Source: Asterias rubens
Lineage: Eukaryota; Echinodermata; Asteroidea; Forcipulatida; Asteriidae
DNA: 64,000 nucleotides
Reading direction: 5' to 3'
Assembly: GCF_902459465.1 (NCBI RefSeq)
Contig: NC_047065.1
Location: 9,245,521-9,309,520 of the forward strand
Part shown: positions 42,561 through 53,098 of the stretch, piece by piece
Layout: each line of letters opens with the position of its first letter
Position numbering within the stretch: the first letter of the stretch is position 1
The notes under the pieces: generated by a model
The model's input: the letters and a program-made list of their open reading frames with translations, nothing else
What the model was told of the DNA's origin: nothing
Databases searched by the model: none
Made by a program: the position numbers and the translations under genes

Positions 42561-44195
42561 GACGGTATGTGTGAACGATTGGTGACCCCTGCCCGACTAC
42601 ACGAGGAGATCTTGACTCTTTTTCATGATAATGCAGGACACTTTGGCGTAAAGCGAACCCTGAAGCTGATACAACCCCTCTTCTACTGGCAAAGAATGGA
42701 AATCTCCGTCCACACTTGGTGTCACCAGTGTGAAAGATGCAGTGTAAGCAGATGTCCTACTCGTGCTACTCGGCCCCCACTGGGAACTCTACGTGCCACA
42801 GCTCCCCTTGAGGTAGTGGCTATGGACTTTACTGTACTGGAGCAGTCATCTGATGGGTATGAAAATGTACTTGTACTCACAGACATCTTCACGAAGTACA
42901 CTTGGGCAATCCCTACAAAGGATCAACGTGCACAGACTGTCGCCAAAATGCTGGTGAAACATCTCATCATACCATTTGGTGCTCCGTTGCGTCTGCATTC
43001 TGACAATGGAAAGTGTTTTCTCGCTCAGGTAGTGCAGGAGCTTTGCACGTTGTATGGCATCGGACAGTCCCACACCACACCATACCACCCCCAGGGCAAT
43101 GGGCAATGTGAAAGATTTAACAGAACGCTCCATAACTTGCTTGTTGCCCTGCCAACCCATAAGAAGACAAGATGGACCGACTCTATTCCTCATTTAGTGA
43201 CAGTCTACAATAACACAAAACATTCTAGTACTGGTTACGAACCCTTCTACTTGATGTTCGGGAGGAATGCTCGCTTACCCCAGCACCTTGTTCTTGGAGT
43301 GGATCGTTCTCAACTCAGCGGCGTCAGTGCTGGCTCCTTCGCTAAAAAGCATTGTGAGAATCTTGATAAGGCGCGGGCCCTTGCTACAGCGAACTTAGAC
43401 AAGAAGGTAGAATTAAGAACTTCTGCATTTGAGAAAGATGTGTTTGAGAGGCCCCTTTGTACAGGAGAATTCGTATTAGTCCGAGACCGATCTCACAGAG
43501 GAAGGGCAAAGATTCAGGACTATTGGGAAACCGACCCATACATGGTAGTGAAACAGCCTTTCAAAGGACAACCAGTTTATGTGGTGCGAAACTCAAGTGG
43601 ACGACAAAAAGTGCTTCATCGCTGTGAGCTGATGAAACATTGCCCTTGGGATGCCAGACCCCCAACCACCCCGAGCACAGAAGACGATAACACTATTGAT
43701 GGTGTAACCTCATCATCAACGAGCGATGACAACTGGGGAGTGACACTAACCCTTCCCAAACAGCCACCCTCCAACGCCCCCATACCAGCCCCCTCTCCTT
43801 CAGACGCGCCCCTTGCAGTAGTTCCAGCCTCTTCTCCTTCAGACGAGCCCCCTTGCAGTAGTTCCAGCCCCCTCTCCTTCAGACAAGTCCCTTGTAGCAG
43901 TTCCAGCCCCCTCTCCTTCAGACGAGCCCCTTGTAGTAGTTCCAGCCTCTTCTCCTTCAGACGAGCCCCTTGCAGTAGTTCCAGCCCCCTCTCCTTCAGA
44001 CAAGTCCCTTGTAGCAGTTCCAGCCCCCTCTCCTTCAGACGAGCCCCTTGTAGCAGTTCCAGCCTCCTCTCCTTCAGACGAGCCCCTTGCAGTAGTTCCA
44101 GCCCCGTCTCCTTCAGACGAGCCCCTTGTAGCAGTTCCAGCCTCCTCTTCTTCAGACGAGCCCCTTGCAGCAGATCAGCTCTGTGCACCAGGTGA
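42561..44195 (+). CDS. pol, integrase part with repeat-altered C-terminus
   Basis: Zinc-binding HHCC domain (FHDNAGHFGVKR; CHQCERC), catalytic triad D87 (VVAMDFT), D146 (LHSDNG), E182 (GQCERFN) counted from 42567, with the canonical 35-residue gap between the last two. A GPY/F-like C-terminal region follows (YWETDPYMVV, KVLHRCELM). Integrase would insert the DNA copy into the genome. Beyond about 43800 a 39-bp tandem repeat begins. A run of five C at 43848-43852, where other units have four, pushes the frame off, giving a serine-rich tail and an early stop at 44195. Confidence 0.92.
   Translation, partial: DGMCERLVTPARLHEEILTLFHDNAGHFGVKRTLKLIQPLFYWQRMEISVHTWCHQCERCSVSRCPTRATRPPLGTLRATAPLEVVAMDFTVLEQSSDGYENVLVLTDIFTKYTWAIPTKDQRAQTVAKMLVKHLIIPFGAPLRLHSDNGKCFLAQVVQELCTLYGIGQSHTTPYHPQGNGQCERFNRTLHNLLVALPTHKKTRWTDSIPHLVTVYNNTKHSSTGYEPFYLMFGRNARLPQHLVLGVDRSQLSGVSAGSFAKKHCENLDKARALATANLDKKVELRTSAFEKDVFERPLCTGEFVLVRDRSHRGRAKIQDYWETDPYMVVKQPFKGQPVYVVRNSSGRQKVLHRCELMKHCPWDARPPTTPSTEDDNTIDGVTSSSTSDDNWGVTLTLPKQPPSNAPIPAPSPSDAPLAVVPASSPSDEPPCSSSSPLSFRQVPCSSSSPLSFRRAPCSSSSLFSFRRAPCSSSSPLSFRQVPCSSSSPLSFRRAPCSSSSLLSFRRAPCSSSSPVSFRRAPCSSSSLLFFRRAPCSRSALCTR
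43801..44170 (+). repeat. 39-bp coding minisatellite at the end of pol
   Basis: About nine units of ccttgcagtagttccagcc plus cctctccttcagacgag. In frame 1 each unit encodes SDEPLAVVPAPSP-like 13-residue repeats; in frame 0, after the extra C, it reads PCSSSSPLSFRRA. Units alternate between two subtypes (gacgag and gacaag). Confidence 0.9.
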
Positions 44196-44463
44196 GAACT
44201 TTATCCTCAGAACTACCCATGACATCTCATCTGTGGAAGGACCACAGATGTCACCAACTGACACAACTGGGAGTGCTGAGACGACTACCGAAGCTATGGC
44301 AGCCGCAGGAGTGCCCAGGAAACCGAGACGCTCCAACCGCACGACGAAAGGAAAACCCCCAAGTAGGTACCAGTTTTCTAATGCTGTTCGCTTATTAACT
44401 CAAGTCAAGGATATGATGGCAGCCACTACTGAGAAAGACTTGAGTAGCTCAGATACAGACTAA
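43853..44463 (+). pseudogene. Displaced C-terminal segment of pol
   Basis: Frame 1 stays open from the C-run through the 39-bp repeats to TAA at 44461-44463. It ends in a basic stretch (KPRRSNRTTKGKPPSRY) and an acidic SSSDTD tail. The continuity suggests this was the original end of the polyprotein before the one-base expansion. Function of the tail is unknown. Confidence 0.65.
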
Positions 44464-44868
44464 TTATCTGTATGAACTATTGCTGCTCCAATCCCCAATT
44501 ACATGTGGAAACAGAACTGTATTGGAATGTGTGACAAAATACTGTCGTATTTATCACTGGAATAAGAACAGTTGAGGTGAGGAAGCTCAAAGGACCCATG
44601 GGCATTTCAACCTTGCTTAGTTTTCCAAAATTGTGATAATAATTGTATGTGCATTTATCTACTCACTAGTAAAGTCTTGCCAGAACAGTTGAGTTGAGAA
44701 GTTTAAAGTAGAAGTTTAAAGTAGGAGTTTAAAGTGAGGAGTTTAAAGCAGTTGTGTGTTACTCTTAAAGGTGTTGTATTTAACTGTTAACTTGTTTGAC
44801 AAAAGTTTTTAAGTGTTTTAAAGTTTAGCGATAAAGTTTTGACTTGTCGTCGGGGCGACGACAAATTT
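44464..44868. other. 3' untranslated region of the LTR element
   Basis: Non-coding; contains a short tandem of agtttaaagt(a/g)gag units at 44703-44755. No envelope-like frame. Confidence 0.6.
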
Positions 44869-44881
44869 GTGTGGGAGAAGA
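44869..44881 (+). promoter_or_regulatory. Polypurine tract
   Basis: gtgggagaaga directly before the 3' LTR; the expected primer site for plus-strand DNA. Confidence 0.75.
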
Positions 44882-45107
44882 TGTGGAGGCAGCGTTGTGC
44901 CGTCCTTGAGGCAGCGAGAGGCAGACGGTGAGTTAGGAGGGCGCCACCATGCGGCGGAGTTTGGTTATGCCATTCTAATGCCTCCGTCGCTGGTCAGTTG
45001 CTTTTCCGACTTCCAATTACAGTTACCAAATTAAAGAGTCAATCCGAACCCACTGATGTTTCGAGGTTTCAAATTATTTTAGGCCTCGTTCGTCACCCCC
45101 CTCCACA
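44882..45107 (+). repeat. 3' LTR
   Basis: 226 bp; I found no difference from the 5' LTR on reading both through. Confidence 0.93.
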
Positions 45108-45111
45108 ATAT

Positions 45112-45390
45112 GAAGAACTAGTTATATCTGATCTGCTCAACGCCTTTCACGGCGACCCCCTCAACACGGGAATTTAAAAGAAACCACAATGGATCTGAAT
45201 GAATATCCTAGCGAAAAAAAAGCAGAAATGAGACGAACAAACATTAAAAACGAAATTCGTGAGATTATTATAATTATTAATAAAAGTGAGTTCCATATGA
45301 TGGCAGAACATCATTTTTATTTCCTATCGCTTACAAAATCACACCGCATGGAAATTTTCCGTTCCGGCATACAATGTACGTTATACGGTA
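45112..45390. other. Unassigned DNA after the LTR element
   Basis: A 69-codon frame (45189-45398) starts here but has no recognisable domain. Nothing else is seen. Confidence 0.35.
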
Positions 45391-45513
45391 CAAGTTGACT
45401 TGGGTACGAGTTGACTTGGGTACGAGTTGACCTGGGTACGAGTTGACCTGGGTACGAGTTGACTTGGGTACAATATTTTGGGTACGAGTTGACTTGGGTA
45501 CGAGTTGACCTGT
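45391..45513 (+). repeat. 16-bp minisatellite gagttgacttgggtac
   Basis: Seven near-identical units, interrupted once by aatatttt near 45473, with t/c variation at one site. Related gagttgac words occur near 11.4, 14.3, 62.85 and 63.3 kb. Confidence 0.9.
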
Positions 45514-45600
45514 TTCGGACAAGACGTTTAGTTAGTCATACGTAGATGTAGGTGACACGTGAGCTGTGACACTCAGCTGCTCAGAACACTGACACGTTTT

Positions 45601-45985
45601 TAATGGCAGTGGACTCAAAATAATTATTAGCACAAAACGTTACTTGGTAACGAGTAATGGTTTAGAGGTTGATAGTTAGTATAAAACATTGTGAGAAACC
45701 ATGGAGAAACAGCTCCCTCTGAAGTGACGTAGTTTTCGAGAAAGAAGTTATTTTCTGCGAATTTGAAACCTCAGTCTCAGATTTAGAATTTGAGGTCTCG
45801 AAATCAAGCATCTGAAAGCACACAACTTTCGTGTGACAGGGGTGTTTTTTTCTTTCATTATGATCTCGCAACTTTGACGACCGATTGAGCTCAAATTTTG
45901 TTATTTTAAATTAATTCTTAGATGCATGTTATGTTGACATACAGCAACTGTGAAGGCTAGTCTTTGACAATAACCATTATTAGTG
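45601..45985 (-). mobile_element. TTAA-type MITE, decayed ends
   Basis: Reverse-oriented copy with the internal blocks ggagaaacagctccctctg and attatgatctcgcaac-like sequence. The left terminus has lost acactattggtaattac after ggcagtgga; the right terminus reads gacaataaccattattag. Confidence 0.8.
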
Positions 45986-46089
45986 CAGACCTACCAAGTC
46001 TCACGCATTAGGTGGTGAGACTCACGCATTTGGGCTCTGTCTCACGCTCACACGCACAGCAACCATTTTCTCACGCATTGGGGCCAGAC

Positions 46090-46490
46090 CGGGAAAAAAA
46101 TAGGAGGAAGGGAGGGGGAGGGGGGGAAGGGAGGGGGGTGGTGGTGAGCTTTGAAAATTCTCACTGGCCTCTGGACTTGGCATCTCTGTTTAAACACTAA
46201 CTAGTGTAATGTTTTCTTTTTTGTATCGTATCGTACGGAGCCCCTAACCTTAGGCTTAAAAAGGGACATTTGATAAACAAAATTTGAGGGGGGGGGGGGG
46301 AAGGGAGGGGGGGTGAAGGGAGGGGGGTGGTGAAGGGAGGGGGGTGGTGGTGAGCTTTGAAAATTCTCACTGGCCTCTGGACTTGGCATCTCTGTTAGTG
46401 TAATATTTTCTTTTTTGTATCGTATCGGTATCGTACGGAGCCCCTAACCTAAGGCTAAAAAAGGGACATTTGATAAACAAAATTTGGGTA
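46090..46490. repeat. ~200-bp tandem duplication with G-rich tracts
   Basis: Two units each have a polypurine G-run block (46098-46140; 46288-46349), ggtggtggtgagctttgaaaa, tctggacttggcatctctg, atcgtacggagccccta and gggacatttgataaacaaa. The G blocks have many runs of four or more G and could form quadruplexes. The ggggctccg/gggacatt words also occur near 55.88-55.91 kb. Confidence 0.85.
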
Positions 46491-48852
46491 CAAAAACTAC
46501 AATTATAGTATAGAAAGCAGGTCCGCTCCATATGCATGATATGTACTTCTAGAAACTACATGTATAAGGCTCCCCCGTTAGCCTTAAGGCCGGTTTATAG
46601 TCGGTCGCGCGACGGTCGCGCGATGGAAATCGTCGGACGCTGAGGATCGCTGGACGCTGGCCTTTTTTGCACAGTTTATAGTCGTCGCGCGATGGGATGC
46701 AGTTTGTAAAGTATACACATACCCAATTAATTATGTTTAAAAGAAAACCATCTTTCTCAAATTGTTATCAGCATTATGAACAACCAAAAACGAAGAATTT
46801 TAGTTCATCTGATATGAATTTTCCTTTAGACTGGATTCACTCGGGGATAAACAAAAACACATCATTTTCACTTTGTTTTCCATGTTTTTACATTCATCAA
46901 TTTAATAAAATAAATAAACTGAAAAACCCGTTGCAGCCACGTCCTATAAAAAAACTCATTAAGTTAAGTTTGTGAAAAAAGATATCAATAATGTCACTTA
47001 ACCAGATCAGATATCAAATTATTAAGTCTGCGAGAATACAATGAGTTGTTTTGGAAGTTGTGTCAATGAATTTTGAAATTAAGTGTTTACTTAATATTCT
47101 GGAAACAGCATAGTATTATTTGAAAAACATGTTTGGGTTTCTTTTCTCTAAAAGGGAACATCGATGGGAAGCGTTATATATTGTAAAGCAACAATTCCGT
47201 TAGTTTTTCTAAACAATTGTTGTTCTGAAGTGTACCAAACATAATGACAGGCATTAAATAGTTCGGTTTTAGAAATACAATTCCCACACTTCGAATCAGC
47301 GGTGCAGTCAGCAGGGAGGGGGGGGGGAGTGGCTACCCCAAACAAAATACCCCCCTCCTCTGAAAAAAAGGGAAAATGCACACGCAGCCACAAAATGCCA
47401 TAAGCACCCCCCTCCGCGCAGCATACTCCTTCCCGACTCACAAAGCAAACCCTGCCCACATGTTAAAACTACTAACCCCTAGCCCTCCCCATGAAAAGTC
47501 ATAGCCATACCACTGCTTCCGAATCACTTTGTGTCAATATTGGTATAAAAAAGATAAAAGCCACACAAATCAATAAAGTGTCCAGCATTTAACTAGTTTG
47601 AACTTTGTGAACTCAACAAGAGAAAAGAAACAGACTACTGTTTTTGACTTGTTCATTTATTTATTTCAAATCAACTTATAATGAAATTAAAGGTACAATT
47701 TACTTATTAAACATAGCGAGCAAGAGAGTGATCAGTATGTACAGAAGAGGACAATGAACAATAAGCTATAATTTTGCATAATTAATGCAGCGGCAAGTTT
47801 ATCAATTTTTACCGATTATATTTTAAATAATGTTTTTTTTTTTTTAGAAAAGCAAGTGCATAAATCATCAGGAATGACTTGAGTAGCTGTAGAATGTTTG
47901 TAGTTAATACAATGCACAAGGAAATTTAAATTGATAGGCTATCATTGTTAAAGTAAAGTTTTAAAGTTGAGGATTTTATCGCAGCTTTCCTTCAACATTA
48001 TTATCATTGATGTATCAGATGTCTGTGTCAAAGGATGTCCTTCTTGTGTCCATTTGTTTTTATCACAGATGCTGCAAGTGTGGCTGGCAAACTGGAGGTT
48101 TTGTTGTGTGTATAAAGTATAACTGTTCTAATACAGGGAGACAAAAAAAAAAAAATATTGTAACAAAATCCTTCAATTGTTAACATAATACTCTTTTTCA
48201 ATTTGACCTAAGATTGGGACTTTAACAAAATACAAACTTCACCTGCAAACTTGCAAAAAAACAAATTCATTATGTTAAATAGCCCTATCTTCATGAAGAG
48301 TTTTTCAACAGTTTGTTTACATGGTTAATACAATCAGGGCTCGATTTTGGGGAAAAAAATCACAAGACTTTTACTGGACCAGAGAATTTGACAAGACTGG
48401 GATCGATATGAGGAGCACACTTTCTACACACTACATTGAAACTGCTGTTGGAACAAGCACTAAAAGAAGATATATTGGCATTCAATAGATATGTGTACTA
48501 AAATGCAATGAGGTGTTACTATTCAAATTAAAAAACACAATACACTAAATGTTTTCGAATCAGCGTTGGAGTAAAAAATGTGCGATGCGGCATAAAAACA
48601 AAAAAAACAGTGAGTACCGAGCAGAAAATTGCTTTTTTTGACGATGTTTTTTAATTTCACTCAACAAAAAGGAAATGCAAGCATTATGAATGTATATTGA
48701 GTATGTGGGGAAGGTTTTGGTAGTGTAGTACAACAGAAACTTCAGTTATTGCTGGCTAACGGTCGTAAAACTTTCACCTATCAACGCTGATTTGAAAAAC
48801 GTATAGCGTTAAGGAGGCCCAAAATATTAGACCCCTATAAGGCTCACGGGGG
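46491..48852. other. Unassigned AT-rich DNA
   Basis: 46555-46585 is a fragment of the ggctccccc hairpin repeat. 46588-46695 has duplicated gtttatagtcg(g)tcgcgcgac words, resembling a transposon end. The remaining 2.1 kb shows only short runs such as poly(G) at 47318-47328; frames of 92-103 codons are not recognised. Confidence 0.45.
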
Positions 48853-48940
48853 AGCCTTATAGTTTCTAGAAGGGAGCCTTATAGTTTCTAGAAGGGAGCC
48901 TTATAGTTTCTAGAAGGGAGCCTTATAGTTTCTAGAAGTA
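48853..48940 (+). repeat. 24-bp tandem repeat, about four units
   Basis: Units read ggagccttatagtttctaga plus aggg. The unit is one arm of the hairpin repeat seen intact at 55.92 kb. Confidence 0.9.
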
Positions 48941-49268
48941 CATGATATGGCCCTGTTTTCTGAATTCTTTTTCAATGGGGAATATATAGAGGTAGCTGTG
49001 TGGAATGAATTATGGCCCCTGTATTTTTCAATAGTTACTCCCAAAATAAAAAAATAAATTATCTCGTGCCTGTGACTTATTAGCTTGTGCGCACAACATA
49101 TTATCACCTGCACACGACATAATTATCTTGTGTGCACAACATATTATCTTGTGCATACGACATAAATCGGGATTCCTAGAAGCAGCCCTTCTCATCGCAG
49201 CGCTGCCATTATTATCACAAGCCATGAAATAAACTGCTTAAAATGTTGAGTAAACTAAATGCATCGCT
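48941..49268. other. Short palindromic words, otherwise unassigned
   Basis: 49075-49165 has four spaced words of the ttatcttgtgcgcacgacata kind (three near copies); a single similar word lies at 55.82-55.86 kb. Confidence 0.55.
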
Positions 49269-49640
49269 TTAAGGCACTGGACACTAGGACCTGTTTGTGT
49301 TTACTCAAAATAACTGTTGGCATAAAACTTACTTGGTAACGACCTGTGGAGAGCTGTTTGATAGTATAACATTGTGAGAAATGGCGCGCTCTGAAGTAAC
49401 ATAAATTTTGAGAAAGAGGACCTAATTTCTCACTAAAATATTGAATTCGAGACTTCAGCTTAGGTCTCGCTTTTAAGCATCTGAAAGTACACAACTTGTG
49501 CGACAAGGGTGTTTTATTTTCCATTATTCTCTTCCAACTTCAACGACCAATATTGAGGCTTTTTGAGCTCAAATTTTCATAGTTTTTTAATTTTTATGCG
49601 TTTATCTTGGGATACCAAGTTAGAAGCAAAGGTATCCAGA
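49269..49640 (-). mobile_element. TTAA-type MITE, diverged copy
   Basis: Begins ttaaggcactggacacta and has diverged internal blocks (gcataaaacttacttggtaacg, gtgcgacaagggtgtttta). The far end is too decayed to place exactly. Confidence 0.7.
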
Positions 49641-49692
49641 AGTGCATAATAATGTACGGTGGGTTAGCGTATAATACGTAACAAAAAACGCT

Positions 49693-50580
49693 TAGTTTTT
49701 ATTGTTTGAATGACACACAGGAGTACCCGCCATATGCGTCACATGACTTATACTCGGGTTACTCAAAATGAATGAACCATGTCGTGATTCATTCGAGTGC
49801 ATTGATGCATGTCAGTATAAAAGCAGCGTCCTTAGCAACAGAATCCAATTCAGGCCGCTGCTTACTCTGCTGTAGTGTTGGTGTCGCATTTCGGCAACAG
49901 CGTATTTTATATACGATATTAAACTCAAAGAATACTTCAAGCATAAATTGGAAAGCATTGAAACTTCCAGCAAAGACACAGCTGATCAAGTAAACATTAA
50001 GGAGCTCACAAATAAATTGGAGCCAAAAGTAGTAACAAGACCCCTGATGTGAACTCGGCACAATCCGAAATCTGCGGAAAAGTCGGAATCGCCCACGATA
50101 AAATCAAGGCTGCCCTCGAGAAGAGCAACATTCCAGCAGCCATTGAGGCACTTAAAGGAGCCGAAGGCATCATTGCAGAACGAAAGAGAACAATCAAAAT
50201 TGCAGACTGTAGCAAGGCTAGCTGGGCCGCTGTACAAGAGCTAGACAAGACGGGGAATGATAGAATGCCAGAAGAGGCCAAAAGAATCATAGTGGATGAG
50301 GAAGCCGCATTAAAAGCATCAAAAGAAGAAAGAAGTTTAACCATTCTCCAGATAACCCACATGTGGCAATGGCACTGCTGCTGATTGGTATCTTTTTCGA
50401 GGTAAAATAAGGGACATAACACCCACCTTTTGATCTTTGTAAATTCATATGCAGTTTAACAACGGCCCACTCCCATGATTTAATAAATTCTGAAACTAAA
50501 TAATGTTTTCAAGGTGTGTTTATTGTGTGTCCTACAATAAAGTTTTTCTGTGCGTATGAGCGCAGCTAAGCATGAAAATG
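49693..50580 (+). mobile_element. DIRS-like retroelement relic, short copy (A1-gag-B1)
   Basis: A1 (49693-49925) has a TATA box (gtataaaagcagcg near 49815) and is repeated as A2 at 50581-50815. B1 (50449-50580) carries AATAAA-type signals and is repeated as B2 at 55189-55315. Between them is a gag-like reading. Either two elements lie head to tail or this is one rearranged element with split repeats. Confidence 0.65.
49928..50384 (+). pseudogene. gag-like coiled-coil protein, frameshifted
   Basis: An N-terminal stretch (KLKEYFKHKLESIETSSKD) and a second frame from about 50016 (KVGIAHDKIKAALEKSNI, GIIAERKRTIKIADCSKASW) resemble the charged, helical gag of DIRS-type retroelements from marine invertebrates, where an L-I-K-I-A-D-x-S motif recurs (family memory). 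The frame changes near 50037-50046. Product ends at TGA 50382-50384. The zinc knuckle that should follow is found instead in the next copy at 50.9 kb. Confidence 0.5.
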
Positions 50581-51019
50581 TAGTTTTTATTGTTTGAATG
50601 ACGCACAGGAGTACCCACCGTATGCGTCACGTGACTTATACGCGGGTTACTCAAAATGAATGAACCGTGTCGTGATTCATTCATTTGAGTGCATTGATGC
50701 ATGTCAGTATCAAAGCAGCGTCCTTAGCAACAGAATCCAATTCAGGCCGCTGCTTACTCTGCTGTAGTGTTGGTGTCGCATTCCGGCAACAGCGTATTTT
50801 ATATACGATATTAAGTTCCACATATGGAACATATTATGTTTTCCTTTTTCTTCTGTTGGTTTTTTAATTCTTTGCTGACAGGCATGTCGAACGCTGAAGT
50901 CTGCTACAACTGCAGAATGCAAGGACACTGGTCCAGAGAGTGACCACTCCATATCGATTAGACCTAGAGCCAGAGCTGCCCACTCACTCGACTACACCAC
51001 AGGAGCTCTAAGTCAGCAT

Positions 51020-53098
51020 TAAAGAGGCAAACATGTTTGACAAGTTTGTATATGTATTTAGAGGTATGATGTGACTATTAATCATGTAAAATAACGGTCT
51101 TGAAATCTGATAAATTTATGGTCAAAGAAAGACACGCACAATTTTTGTACTAATTTTGTTCATCTAATTGATCATGTCTCGTTTTTGAAATGCCGTCCCT
51201 TGGTCCTTCCGAATTAATAGTTCAGCGTCAAACACGATTGAGCAAGCCCAGGACCTGTTACTGTCAGTCGAGGAGGAGTGCCTGAAAATTGGCCTACAGC
51301 TGAACACAAAAAAGACCAAGGTGATAGCTTACAACATCAGTGACCCTCCTGTCCACACGAGGGACGGCACAATTCTTCGTTTTGAATCTGACTTCAAATA
51401 CCTTGGATCCTGGATCAACTCCAGTGAAAAAGACCTGAAGATACGAAAAGGACAGTCGTGGTCCGTGCTTCACAGCATGAAAAACGTGTGGTCATCAACG
51501 CTGAGTGCCCGGCTGAAAAGATCACTATTTGTCGCAAAAGTGGAGTCAGTGCTACTTTACGAAGCTGAGACCTGGACCCTCACCACCAGTATAGAGAAGT
51601 CTCTGGATGGCTGCTACACCAGGATGCTGCGTATGGCCCTAAACATCCCCTGGCAGGACCACATGAGAAACTCCAACCTGTATGCTGGCTGGCCAAAGGC
51701 CACAGAGAAGATCCGTGAACGCCGACTCAAGCTCGCTGAGCACTGTGTCCGCCACTCGGAGCTTGCCGCTTGCCCAACCATCCTCTGGGAGCCCACCCAA
51801 GGCAAGGCCTCGCGTGGGAGAAGATGTCTCTCCTTTGTAGACACACTAAAACGAGACACCGGCTTGACCAGCGCTGAGGAACTTCGCTCCTGCATGCTGG
51901 ACCGGAACATCTGGAGAAAAATCACTGGGCAGGCTCGAGCTTCTAGATGGCGCTCGACATGATGATGAAATGAGAAAGTTTTCGAAATAGTTTGTATCAT
52001 GGAATTGATTTCATCTCAAATAATTGCAGAGGAAACAGAGCCCTGTTTCATTGCGGTTCCCTTATCAGTAGCTTATCAAGCAACTGGTAAGAAACGATTG
52101 ATTCTAGAATTAAGCAGATTTAATAAATTCATTAAAAAAAAAAAAAAAAAACCCCCCAAAAAAAAAACAACAACAACAACAACCACTTTAAACTAGACGA
52201 TTGGAAGGTTGCAAATTCTTTCACAAGGTTCTATTAATGTTCTATTTCAACTAAGTCTAGGTTACCATCATCTCGAAATTTCACCACCAGTAGTCTCAGT
52301 ACCTGCCGTTCTTGATCATTATGATCCATAATAATGTGTAAAAGCTGATGTTTATTTGCTTGGTGGCCATCCTCTGTTTTGGGCCGATTTTGTGGTCTAG
52401 TACTTAACTTGGATTAAGGAATGTATTATATGAAAGGCCCGAATGCATTTAAGAGACAAACTTGTTTGACAAGTTTGTAGATGTATTTAGAGGAACAATG
52501 TGACTATTAATCATGTAAGATAACGATCTCGAAATCTTATAAATTTATGGTCAAAGGAAGACACAAAAAATGTTGGGACTAATTTTGTTCATCTCAATTG
52601 ATCATGTCTGTGATTATGAATGGTTATAAAATCTCGTTTTTGAAATGCCACCCCTTGGTTCTTCCAAATTAACAATTCAGCGTTAAATGAGAATATTTTA
52701 GAAATAGTTTTTATCATGGAGTTGGTTTAATCTCAAACAATCGTAGAGAAAACAGAGCCCTCTTTCATTGCGGGTCCCTTATCAGTAGCTTATCAAGCAA
52801 CTGGTAAGAAACGATTGATTCTAGAATTAAGCAGACTGAACAAATTTGTTCAGAAACTTCAAAATTGGAAAATACGGTTGCAATTTCTTTCACAAGATTC
52901 TCTAATGTTCTATTAGTTTAAATATATTTCGACTAAGTCTGGGTACCCTATCATATCGAAATTTCACCAACAGAAATCTTGATACCTGCATGCTGTTCTT
53001 GATCATATGATCCATGTTAATGTGTAAAAGCTGGCATTTTTATTTCCTTGGTTTCCTCTTTATTTAGGAATGTATTATATGAAAGGCCTGAATGCTTA
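51020..53098 (+). repeat. Tandem duplication carrying RT fragments
   Basis: Unit 1 (about 51020-52446) and unit 2 (52447-53098) share tgtttgacaagtttgta, gactattaatcatgtaa, gggtcccttatcagtagctt-like sequence and aatgtattatatgaaaggcc. Both encode the RT block PLSVAYQATGKKRLILELSR (52058 and 52775 areas). Unit 1 additionally holds a LINE fragment and an A/C-rich simple repeat (52132-52186), so both additions came after the duplication. Confidence 0.82.
51233..51967 (+). mobile_element. 5'-truncated LINE fragment
   Basis: One open frame (51233-51962) encodes the C-terminal part of a non-LTR reverse transcriptase: LKIGLQLNTKKTKVIAY, FKYLGSWI, LYEAETWTLT, LDGCYTRMLRMAL, LKLAEHCVRHSE. Catalytic blocks lie upstream and are missing. 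After the TGA comes a (TGA)n-like tail (tgatgatga). The matching empty site in unit 2 (cagcgttaaatgag near 52680) fixes both ends. The LINE clade was not assigned. Although truncated, its frame has no stop. Confidence 0.85.

Larger units (their letters stand above)
38301..45107 (+). mobile_element. Young Ty3/Gypsy-type LTR retrotransposon
   Basis: Two 226-bp LTRs (38301-38526; 44882-45107) look identical base for base, start TGTGGAGG, end CTCCACA and are flanked by ATAT (38297-38300; 45108-45111). Between them: a primer site, gag with zinc knuckle, protease, RT, RNase H and integrase in Ty3/Gypsy order, then a polypurine tract. gag and pol are in different frames joined by a -1 frameshift signal. 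No envelope gene and no chromodomain seen. Identical LTRs imply very recent insertion, yet pol has two in-frame stops and one indel, so this copy is probably dependent on others. Length 6.8 kb, usual for the group. Confidence 0.95.

Noticed and set aside
43616..44188. 190-codon frame on the minus strand with LLQGARLKE repeats
   Set aside because: Antisense translation of the 39-bp minisatellite in pol.
50006..50422. 138-codon frame on the minus strand
   Set aside because: Antisense of the gag-like reading, which has better family resemblance.
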